Assembly: GCA_022563535.1 (NCBI GenBank)
Contig: JADFNE010000036.1
Location: 1-44,383 of the forward strand
DNA from: Myxococcales bacterium
Lineage (GTDB): Bacteria; Myxococcota_A; UBA9160; UBA4427
Reading direction: 5' to 3'
Length of the DNA stretch: 44,383 nt
The notes beneath the pieces were generated by a model that searched no databases, was not told where the DNA came from, and worked only from the letters and a program-made list of their open reading frames with translations. Below, piece by piece: positions 8,859 through 16,008 of the stretch (position 1 is its first letter; each line of letters starts with the position of its first letter). The position numbers were made by a program, and so were the translations under genes.

Positions 8859-10224
8859 TCAGGGAGCGCACCGCCGCAGCGCGACCCTCCGTCGCAAAGG
8901 GGATGGGGAAGCTCAACTCTGAATGACAAGATTCTCCGGGGTTCCACTGTCCCTGGGCATCGGCGAGATCAGAACCCACTGAATAAATCAGATGTTGATC
9001 CGAGGAATAGCGAATCGCGTGTCCATCGAAGTAGTCGAGCGGAACGTGATCGAGATACTCGGGCACCAGTTCGTCGAGCTTGTCGGGCATACGCCCGCGG
9101 GTTCCCTCGAAGGCCCGCAGCGCAATCATCACCTGAACGGCAGAGACCATCGACTCTGAAACACGGCCCGTCTGCTGATAAATCTGAATTGACCTTTGGG
9201 CCAGGTCAGCCCAGTAATTGCCGAGTGCATTGCGTTCGATCGAATACACGCTTGGCGCAATTTGCACGATAGGCGCTGCCCCCTCGCGACATCGCACACC
9301 GGCACAGGTCGACGAAACACTGCTCACGCTCGTGCTCATGCTGTCGCGGTAATGACCGGCCAGTCTCGCGAGCGTCCTGTTTCGCTGGAGCGAGTACCAT
9401 CTCGGCGCCAGGGTGAGCAGGGATTCGAGGACGTCTCGGGCAAACGGATCTCGCGAAACTCGAGGACCAGCGCTTTCGCGCGCCGCAACCGACTCGTCGA
9501 GCACCGCCTTGATCCATTGATAGTCACCCCGTGCAACCCGGGCCCATCCGTCTCGCTTGAGACGCATGCCGTCCAGTGAGCGCACCAGCTGGTTCGCCAA
9601 CTCGGGGTCTACCGAAGCGTCCTTCAAAACGCTCTGTATCGCCGACAGCGCGACGCGAATGACCGAGGTGCCGGTCAGGTAATGAATCATGCGGCCTCCG
9701 TCGATTTCGCGGATCCGCGTGCCGAAGTGCGCGAGGACGAGCAGCGACTGGAGCGCTCGCTCGGGTTCACCCCCCAGCGCAACTCTCCGCGACTCGAGGG
9801 CGCGGAGCTTCGTCAGCATCAGCCACCCCCCGAGCACTTGCTGCTCGCCGTAGTTCGACACGACGCGAATCTGCAGCGCATCGGTCTCGAACGCACGTTC
9901 GAATCGCTCCAGAGCGATGGCGTTGCTGTCGAGGGTCTTGGCCACCCAGTCGGAATCCCATGCCGCGCCGATAATTGCCAGGTCGATGCGATCGGTGGCC
10001 TCGTCGTAGTCGTGGGGGTATTTCAAGCTCTGCACGGATTCGTTGAGCCTGGTCAGGGCGTTGCGCGCGGCCGGCACAGGTTCGCTCGTGTATGAGAGAT
10101 CTGCGTCTGCGGGGCTGGGGATGTCTTGTGCGTAGAAGTACAGGGCCGCTGACCCGACGATCCAAGAAAATGCGAAAACGCCAAATCCGCGTCTATAACA
10201 ACGACCGAGTGATAACTGCGACAA
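8833..10224 (-). CDS. Membrane-anchored protein of unknown function
   Basis: A 463-residue protein with one N-terminal membrane segment (about residues 13-33) and a large, probably periplasmic, helical domain without known catalytic motifs. The C-terminal region reads ...GRMPDKLDELVPEYL, then VPLDYFDGHAIRYSS and IYSVGSDLADAQG. That pattern (LP..L..LVPEYL...VP.D.FDG..IRY......YSVG.D) recurs in uncharacterised exported proteins of planctomycetes and deltaproteobacteria, often near pseudopilin-like proteins. Cys residues in the C-terminal half (CAGVRC, GESC, ICG) could form disulfides. The start is uncertain: TTG 10224 gives the membrane segment a short basic N-terminus, but its Shine-Dalgarno sequence is weak. 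I do not assign a function. Confidence 0.75.
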   Translation of the reverse strand: MSQLSLGRCYRRGFGVFAFSWIVGSAALYFYAQDIPSPADADLSYTSEPVPAARNALTRLNESVQSLKYPHDYDEATDRIDLAIIGAAWDSDWVAKTLDSNAIALERFERAFETDALQIRVVSNYGEQQVLGGWLMLTKLRALESRRVALGGEPERALQSLLVLAHFGTRIREIDGGRMIHYLTGTSVIRVALSAIQSVLKDASVDPELANQLVRSLDGMRLKRDGWARVARGDYQWIKAVLDESVAARESAGPRVSRDPFARDVLESLLTLAPRWYSLQRNRTLARLAGHYRDSMSTSVSSVSSTCAGVRCREGAAPIVQIAPSVYSIERNALGNYWADLAQRSIQIYQQTGRVSESMVSAVQVMIALRAFEGTRGRMPDKLDELVPEYLDHVPLDYFDGHAIRYSSDQHLIYSVGSDLADAQGQWNPGESCHSELSFPIPFATEGRAAAVRSLIICGASRS

Positions 10225-10321
10225 GCCAAGACCCCAAATCGAAACGCCAAATCGAAACGATTGGAGTCGCTATCGGCGAAACCGTCTCAACAAACAAGCG
10301 TTGCTCACGGCAAAGCGGTGT

Positions 10322-11704
10322 TCAGTCGCCGAAATGGGCGCGCAGCGCTGCGGCGGCGCGGCGCCCCGAAGCCACCGCATGGTTTGCACTCGGCCCGATC
10401 AGATAGTCGCCAGCAAAATAGATTCGCCTTCCGGCGTTGCCGCGATCTTCTTGCACCTTTGCGAAGCGCGCGAGATCCCGATACGCACCGACGTGGAAAT
10501 TTGGCTTGCCGTCGGGACTGCGTCGCAGACGAGTGAATCGCGTCCGACCCACAGCCTCGGGGTGAAATCTCGAAACTGCAGCGAGCAGTGATTTTTCGAC
10601 CACTTCGTCGCTAGCGCTGAGATAGGCCCTGGCAAAACCTACGTTTGCGCGGAGTGTGAGGAGGCCCTTGCCCTCGGGCACGCGACCTTCCGCCGAACCC
10701 GACTCGCAGAGGTAACACTCGATCGAGGAGGCTTCAGCCTTGGGTACCCGGATGAAGCTTGCCCCGGGCACAATCGGCGAATCGAGCGCCAGGGTCAGAG
10801 AAGCCGCAGGTCCGCCACAGTAGCCGGCAAAGAAGTCGCGCTCGGCGGGGACCAGCACCGGGGCGGCAATGCGCCCGGCCGTCTCGGGCGAAGTTGCAAT
10901 CACCACGGCTTCGACTTCTACATCGAGAGAGCCGGACGTCCGGGAAGAAGATTTTGCGCTCGCGCGATCCGCACGACTGCAGTGGACCACGTACCCGCCC
11001 CCGGGTCGAGCGACGACTTCATCCGCTCTCACCTCTCGCGCGACATCGAGCTCCGCCGCAACTCGCTCCACCAACTCCCACAAGCCACTTCGCGGCACGC
11101 CGAGCGGCGCCCGGCCTTCTCGCGACGCAATCCGGGCGAGCAAGAACGCCACCCGGCTCAGCTCCAATTCATCGCCCGCATACTCGCATGTCGTCTCTGG
11201 CGAAATCCAGTAGTCCCACAGCGATTTTCCGAAGTACAGCGTGGCGAAGTCACGCGCACTGCGGAAATCGAGGTCGGCGGCAAGTTCAGGTTGATCCGGG
11301 TCGAGCATGGGGCGGTAGCGATCCATCAAGCGCGGAAGTCGCAACAGGCGCTTCTTGTCCCAAGTCCTCACGCCAGCAATGTTTGCAAGCGCCGCCAGGC
11401 CATGGGTTTCAATTGGCTGGACTGCGCCCCGGTAGATCTGCGAAACGTCGATCGCGCGGGGGGGCAACAACAGTTCGGCGAGCCGGCTCTGCTCGATCCA
11501 CGAGAGCAGCGCGAGGTCCGTGGAGCGCATCACGGGCAGGCTGCCGTCGATGCTGAAGCCTTCGATCCGGCCGCCGGAAGCGGAGCCGCCGACTTCCCGT
11601 CTGCTCTCGAGCACGGTTACGTCGCAACCCGCACGCGACAGGCCTGCCGCAGCCCGCAGCCCGGAAAGCCCCGCGCCGATCACCGCAACCCGCACACCCG
11701 GCAT
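10322..11704 (-). CDS. FAD-dependent oxidoreductase, protoporphyrinogen/amine oxidase-like
   Basis: The 460 residues begin with a Rossmann dinucleotide motif VAVIGAGLSGLRAAAGL and an acidic strand end (VTVLESRREVGGSASGG), the hallmark of the flavin amine oxidase / phytoene desaturase / HemY superfamily. The C-terminus carries the matching FAD-closing motif (IYFAGDYLIGPSANHAVASGRRAAAAL). The middle is divergent, so the substrate cannot be named; protoporphyrinogen oxidase-like and carotenoid desaturase-like activities are both possible. It starts at ATG 11704, 57 bases downstream of the HAD phosphatase gene on the same strand, which suggests an operon. It ends about 100 bases from the start of the membrane-anchored unknown gene. 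Confidence 0.85.
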   Translation of the reverse strand: MPGVRVAVIGAGLSGLRAAAGLSRAGCDVTVLESRREVGGSASGGRIEGFSIDGSLPVMRSTDLALLSWIEQSRLAELLLPPRAIDVSQIYRGAVQPIETHGLAALANIAGVRTWDKKRLLRLPRLMDRYRPMLDPDQPELAADLDFRSARDFATLYFGKSLWDYWISPETTCEYAGDELELSRVAFLLARIASREGRAPLGVPRSGLWELVERVAAELDVAREVRADEVVARPGGGYVVHCSRADRASAKSSSRTSGSLDVEVEAVVIATSPETAGRIAAPVLVPAERDFFAGYCGGPAASLTLALDSPIVPGASFIRVPKAEASSIECYLCESGSAEGRVPEGKGLLTLRANVGFARAYLSASDEVVEKSLLAAVSRFHPEAVGRTRFTRLRRSPDGKPNFHVGAYRDLARFAKVQEDRGNAGRRIYFAGDYLIGPSANHAVASGRRAAAALRAHFGD

Positions 11705-11761
11705 CGCTTCACTCCAAATTCGTGAGGGCGAACACTAACTCGGCTGGCAAACTCCCGCTGG

Positions 11762-12505
11762 CTAAGCGCGCAGCGCCCGAGCCTCGAGGGTCAACGCGTC
11801 GAGCTTGGCGACAACGTCGTGCAGGGACTCGAAGGGCTCAAAGGGTTGCTTTCGCTCCTGCAATGCCTCGGCGAGGGTCTGCTTTGCAAATACGAGGTCC
11901 GCCTCTTCTGCGCCGCAGAGATCCGAGACCCGTCCGTTGCCCACATGCACGCAGAACGACCCGGGACGTTCATTGCGGCGCGCAGCGATAATGCCGGCCT
12001 TACACGTTCCTGTGCCGCAGCCGCACGCGGGGTTGAGACGGCCGGGGGAGATCGTCCATTCCTCCCCCGACTCCCCGCCGTAGACGAGGTGGTTGGATAC
12101 GTAGTCGAACTCGACCCCGTTATGACGCTGCAACCAGTTGAGGTTGTAGTCGAAGCCATCGGACAAGATGCGAAACGCAACGTCGTGATCGCTGCACCAG
12201 GACTGAAGCGCGGGGGCGCCGGGATCGAGTTCGATCGTCGCCAGAAACTCGTGCAGTTCCGGCTCGGGGAGACGGAACCCGGTAAACAGTTCGAGGTTGT
12301 ACTCCCAGGGGGCGAATTCTCCCTGCTCGTACCTGCGCCAAAGGTCCTTGCGGCGCTCGCCGAGGTACTTCATCGCGAGAGTCGAACCCACGTCCTGAAC
12401 TGAATAGGTACCATCAAAGTCACAGAACACGGAGACAGAGGTCGCTTGGGCGAGCCGGGCCGCCAGGTCTTCGCTCGGTTCCAGGCTCTCGAGATTTTTG
12501 GCCAA
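11762..12505 (-). CDS. HAD-family phosphatase, MtnX-like
   Basis: A haloacid-dehalogenase-type phosphatase. Motif I is VFCDFDGTYS, with the usual Asp nucleophile and DGT. The second motif is RILSDGFDYNL, and the last is HVGNGRVSDLCGAEEADLVFAK, the pattern of the MtnX/PSP-like subgroup (2-hydroxy-3-keto-5-methylthiopentenyl-1-phosphate phosphatase in the methionine salvage pathway). A CGCGTGTCK cluster in the cap is typical of this subgroup. TTG 12505 is preferred: AAGGA lies 8 bases upstream. A GTG at 12571 would add only a Pro-rich tail that overlaps the divergent gene's leader. A homocysteine methyltransferase starts divergently, so a sulfur-amino-acid role is tempting but unproven; no other mtn gene is present. 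Confidence 0.82.
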   Translation of the reverse strand: MAKNLESLEPSEDLAARLAQATSVSVFCDFDGTYSVQDVGSTLAMKYLGERRKDLWRRYEQGEFAPWEYNLELFTGFRLPEPELHEFLATIELDPGAPALQSWCSDHDVAFRILSDGFDYNLNWLQRHNGVEFDYVSNHLVYGGESGEEWTISPGRLNPACGCGTGTCKAGIIAARRNERPGSFCVHVGNGRVSDLCGAEEADLVFAKQTLAEALQERKQPFEPFESLHDVVAKLDALTLEARALRA

Positions 12506-12687
12506 TGTTCGGGGTTCCTTGGGCTTCGATGTGGGCCCTGGGGGTGGGCAGGAGTGGGGTCGGGGCAACACTACCCGGCAATCCGATCCGGGGCGAACCG
12601 GTTGTAAGAGTGGAGCCGACAGCCGTGCCGACAGGGCAACAGCGGGACATCCCCGATTCCGATGGAAGCTCGCTCCTCGACCAACGT

Positions 12688-13554
12688 ATGGGCGCGGCGC
12701 GCCCGATCCTGCTGGATGGAGCCACGGGAACCGAACTCGAACGCCGCGGTCACGCGTCCGTCCTGCCGCTGTGGTCGAGCCACGCCCTGTTGGATGCCCC
12801 CGAAGCCATCGCAGAGATCCACGCCGACTACGTCGATTCGGGCGCCGAGATCATCACCGCGAACACGTTTCGCACCCAGTCCCGGGTACTCGAGAAACAT
12901 TCTGGGTTTCGGGGGCGCGCCCGCGAACTCACGCGACTCGCGGTTTCACTCGCGCGCGAAGCGACCAATCGCCGGCCGGGCAAGGTGTGGGTCGCGGGTT
13001 CCGCGCCCCCGCTCGAAGACTGTTATCGACCCGACTGGGTTCCGGACGCCAAATCCCTCGAGATCGAGCACCGCGAACACGCGGACCATCTCGCGGATGC
13101 CGGCGTCGATTTGATTCTGGTGGAAACCATGAACTGTATCGGTGAGTCCCTCGCCGCCGCGCACGCGGCCGCCCTCACACAGCTGCCCTTCTGGATCAGC
13201 TTCATCTGCGGAAGCGACGGGCGACTGCTCTCCGGGGAACCGCTCGACGAAGCCCTGGAAGCCGTCCGCACAACGGGACCCGAGGTCGTCCTCGTCAACT
13301 GCTTGCCTCCCTCGGCCGTCGCCCCGTGCCTCGCTCCCCTGGCGGCTTCGGGACTCGCCTTCGGGGTCTACGCCAACCTCGGGGCACCCTATCCCAATTC
13401 TCCGGATCAGCGGCGAGAGGACTGTGAACCCGCCGCGTTCGCCGAACAGGCCGGGCGTTGGATCGCGGCCGGGGCACGGGTGGTGGGTGGCTGCTGCGGG
13501 ACAACGCCAGAGCACATTCGCGCCTTGGGCGAGGCCTGTCTCCTGGACCGCTGA
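12688..13554 (+). CDS. Homocysteine S-methyltransferase family protein
   Basis: This family moves a methyl group from S-methylmethionine, betaine or a similar donor to homocysteine using a zinc thiolate. The 288 residues start with ILLDGATGTELERRG and contain the barrel motif ITANTFRTQ, the first zinc Cys in VNCLPP, and the paired Cys in VVGGCCGTTPEHI near the C-terminus. The frame is open back to ATG 12505, but the added residues are low-complexity and overlap the divergent phosphatase leader, so I choose ATG 12688, where family similarity begins; its ribosome site is weak and upstream GTGs remain possible. The donor cannot be told from sequence. Confidence 0.88.
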   Translation: MGAARPILLDGATGTELERRGHASVLPLWSSHALLDAPEAIAEIHADYVDSGAEIITANTFRTQSRVLEKHSGFRGRARELTRLAVSLAREATNRRPGKVWVAGSAPPLEDCYRPDWVPDAKSLEIEHREHADHLADAGVDLILVETMNCIGESLAAAHAAALTQLPFWISFICGSDGRLLSGEPLDEALEAVRTTGPEVVLVNCLPPSAVAPCLAPLAASGLAFGVYANLGAPYPNSPDQRREDCEPAAFAEQAGRWIAAGARVVGGCCGTTPEHIRALGEACLLDR

Positions 13555-13594
13555 GAGCTGACTCTGCCCAAAGTGGTCAGCCCACGGCTCGCCG

Positions 13595-13609
13595 GACACA
13601 ATTTGTGTC
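13595..13609. promoter_or_regulatory. Perfect inverted repeat, possible activator site upstream of a sigma-54 promoter
   Basis: GACACAA-T-TTGTGTC is a perfect 7-bp inverted repeat about 130 bases before the -24 element at 13737. That distance suits an upstream activator site for an NtrC-type regulator. The word TTTGTGTCA from its right half recurs at 13824-13832 inside the terminator loop. The binding role is inference. Confidence 0.4.
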
Positions 13610-13736
13610 ACTCCGAATGCGGGGCTGCGCACTCTCTGCCGCTGGGTGGGGGGTCGCTAGATCAACGCTGAGAATATCGATAGCAATTCCAATGACTTAA
13701 ATTGATTCTCATAGTTTTTCCGCTGGCTGGGGCTTC

Positions 13737-13752
13737 TGGCACGCACCTTGCT
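13737..13752 (+). promoter_or_regulatory. Sigma-54 (RpoN) -24/-12 promoter
   Basis: TGGCACG-CACC-TTGCT matches the known consensus TGGCACG-N4-TTGCW at every defined position, with GG and GC at the required spacing. It predicts a plus-strand transcript starting near 13763. The next CDS starts at 13928, but a strong intrinsic terminator lies between. Confidence 0.85.
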
Positions 13753-13762
13753 CTAACTCCAC

Positions 13763-13860
13763 ATAAGAACTGCACGAAATAACAATTTATTCGCGCTCGG
13801 ATTGGCTACCCCTCCCCTGTCACTTTGTGTCAGGAGCCGATCCGGGCGCGTTTTCTTTTT
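13763..13860 (+). ncRNA. Candidate sigma-54-dependent small RNA, about 100 nt
   Basis: No protein gene fits the interval between the homocysteine methyltransferase (ends 13554) and the GH20-like gene (starts 13928). A consensus sigma-54 promoter predicts a start near 13763, and an intrinsic terminator ends transcription near 13857, giving a discrete RNA. Its first 30 nt are AU-rich and unstructured (an Hfq-type site is possible). The rest forms one long hairpin: a 16-bp stem (13792-13807 with 13835-13850), an asymmetric bulge ACCCCTCC (13808-13815), and an upper stem closing on a TTT loop. The C-rich bulge is complementary to a purine-rich ribosome-binding site (GGAGGGG). An alternative is a leader with attenuation for the GH20-like gene. 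Confidence 0.6.
13792..13857 (+). terminator. Strong intrinsic terminator
   Basis: The 16-bp stem 13792-13807 / 13835-13850 has two G-U pairs and no mismatches. It is directly followed by TTTTCTTTTTTT from 13851. It would stop transcripts from the sigma-54 promoter about 70 bases before the GH20-like gene. Confidence 0.85.
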
Positions 13861-13927
13861 TCGCTCCTCACCCACACATCAGCGCTCGGCTGGATCTCGA
13901 CTTGTGGGTATTCGGTAGACTTCGACC

Positions 13928-15979
13928 GTGGCAGCTAGACGTTCCGGCTCGCAAAATTCCAGCGCTCTTCTCAAGACCGACACGCGCTTGACCCGGACGT
14001 CCGGTGCGAAGTCTCTGCCCCCTCTATTGCCCGCACCCAAGAAACTGATCCAGGGGCCGGGCAACTTTCCGCTCGATCGCAATACCCCGATCGTCCTTTC
14101 ACCCAGCGCCGGAGTGACGAGTTGGGCGACCGCACGAATTTTGCGCGACGCCATCGAGCGCGCATGCCGAGTTCGGCTTCCGATCGAAGCTCATTTGCGC
14201 CGCGCAGATCTCGGCCCGCAGATCGCCCTCGGACACGGGGGAGAAACGTCGCGCAAGTCGGGAGATCGCTATCGCATAGAAATCCGACAGGACGCGGTCG
14301 AGTTGCGGGGAGGTGGACGGGCAGGACTGCGTTACGCGGTCGAAACCGTGATCCAACTTCTGGCTGGAGGAACGGAGAAGGAAGCAAGGTCGCTGCCTGT
14401 TTGCGAAATCGAGGACGAACCCGACTTTGCCATGCGGGGCATCATGCTCGATGTCTCTCGAGGCAAGGTTCCGACACTCGAGACTTTGTTCGGCATCGTG
14501 GACGTCGCCGTCAAGCTCAAGCTCAATCTGCTGATGCTCTATACCGAGCACACGTTTCGCTTCCGCCGACATCCGGAGATCGGCGCCGACGCTTCCCCGC
14601 TCGATGCCGAAACCATGCGCGACCTCGACCACTATGCGGCACAGCACCACGTCGAGCTAGTGCCCTGCTTGCAGTCCCTCGGGCATATGGACCACATCTT
14701 GTCGCTTCCCCGCTACCGGGAGTTGGCGGAGACCGACGAAGGCTGGACGATCGCCCCGACCAACCCGGAAAGCCGCGCCTTGTTGCGCGATCTCTACGAC
14801 GAATACTTGCCAAATTTTCGCTCCCCGCTCATGAACGCAAACTGTGACGAGCCTTGGGATCTCGGTCGCGGCCAGGGAAAGGCGCGAAGCGATGAACTGG
14901 GCGCCGGCGGTCTATATCTCGAACACATCGACGTGTTGCGCGAACTCGCGAACCGGCACGGCAAGCGCACGATGATCTGGGGCGACGTGGTCCACGCCCA
15001 CCCCGGGCGCATCTCCAAAATTCCAAAAGACATCGTGATGCTCGACTGGTGGTACGAAGCAGAATTCAAGTACGACCGGGTCAAAGTGTTCAAGGACAAC
15101 GATCTCGAGTTTTTGGTATGTCCCGGGACGTCGAGTTGGAACTCTTTGTTTCCACGGGTCGAGAACAGTCTGCGGAACATCGCAAACTGGGCGGCCGCCG
15201 GCCGCAAGTTCGGCGCGTTGGGCCTGATCAACACCGACTGGGGAGACTTTGGTCACTACAATTTGCTGGGCAACTCCTGGTTCGCCTACGCGTACGGGGC
15301 TCAGCAGAGCTGGTCGGGTGACGTCGACAAGAAATCTTTCGACCGGGCCTTCTCGGCTCGGCTTTTTGGTGAAACCTCGAACCGTGGCACCGCAGCGCGG
15401 CTCTATCGCGAGCTGGGCGACATCCACGACACTGGTTTCAAGGTATTCAACGGATCTCCAATCCAGTACCTCTTCTTCGACACCCTCGAAGAGAGCTACT
15501 TCATTGCGAACTGCAAGAAGGGCGCGCTCGAAAAATCGTGCAAGAAGCTCATCCGAGTGCGAGCGAAGATCGACGACGCGAAGGACTGCTTCCGCGAAGA
15601 GAAGGCTACCTGGCGCGAACTGCTCTACGCCGCGGACGCATCATTGTTCGCCCTCGAAAAAACCCTCGCGGCCCAGCGCTACAACGCCTGGCGTCGCAAA
15701 CCCAAAAGCCTCGCCTCCCGAGACCGCAAACGACTAGCCCAGCGGCTCCGAGCCCTGGCAAAATCTCAGACCGCCCTCCTCACTCGCCTGAAAAAACTCT
15801 GGCTAGCCCGCAGCGCCATCTCAAACTTCGACATCACAGAGCACCGCATCAAACGCTCAACCCAAAGTCTACGCACCGCAGCCACCCACCTGGAAAAAAA
15901 CCTCCCCCCCACTCCAACCAAGCGAGCACCCATCAACCTCGACGGAGTCCGGGCCGCCGTCCGAAAATCTCTCCCCTAA
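13928..15979 (+). CDS. GH20-like beta-N-acetylhexosaminidase
   Basis: A 683-residue glycosidase with a zincin-like N-terminal domain (about residues 35-155) and a TIM barrel. It resembles family 20 hexosaminidases, which remove terminal N-acetylhexosamine by substrate-assisted catalysis with an Asp-Glu pair. The candidate pair is Asp307-Glu308 in NANCDEPWDLGRG, in place of the classical HIGGDE. Other barrel landmarks are FAMRGIMLDVSRGK, PCLQSLGHMDH, TMIWGDVV and INTDWGDFGH. The last 200 residues are a basic helical tail without known match. Translation starts at GTG 13928 with no strong ribosome site and no evident signal peptide, so it may act in the cytosol on cell-wall or chitin fragments. 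The final 250 bases are unusually C/A-rich. Confidence 0.82.
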   Translation: MAARRSGSQNSSALLKTDTRLTRTSGAKSLPPLLPAPKKLIQGPGNFPLDRNTPIVLSPSAGVTSWATARILRDAIERACRVRLPIEAHLRRADLGPQIALGHGGETSRKSGDRYRIEIRQDAVELRGGGRAGLRYAVETVIQLLAGGTEKEARSLPVCEIEDEPDFAMRGIMLDVSRGKVPTLETLFGIVDVAVKLKLNLLMLYTEHTFRFRRHPEIGADASPLDAETMRDLDHYAAQHHVELVPCLQSLGHMDHILSLPRYRELAETDEGWTIAPTNPESRALLRDLYDEYLPNFRSPLMNANCDEPWDLGRGQGKARSDELGAGGLYLEHIDVLRELANRHGKRTMIWGDVVHAHPGRISKIPKDIVMLDWWYEAEFKYDRVKVFKDNDLEFLVCPGTSSWNSLFPRVENSLRNIANWAAAGRKFGALGLINTDWGDFGHYNLLGNSWFAYAYGAQQSWSGDVDKKSFDRAFSARLFGETSNRGTAARLYRELGDIHDTGFKVFNGSPIQYLFFDTLEESYFIANCKKGALEKSCKKLIRVRAKIDDAKDCFREEKATWRELLYAADASLFALEKTLAAQRYNAWRRKPKSLASRDRKRLAQRLRALAKSQTALLTRLKKLWLARSAISNFDITEHRIKRSTQSLRTAATHLEKNLPPTPTKRAPINLDGVRAAVRKSLP

Positions 15980-16008
15980 ACCTCTCTCGCCCCAGACGCG
16001 GTGCTCAA

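Noticed and set aside
13555-13582. GCTGAC...GTCAGC hairpin after the homocysteine methyltransferase gene
   Set aside because: The stem is only 6 bp with a 13-base loop and no U-tract, so I do not call it a terminator.
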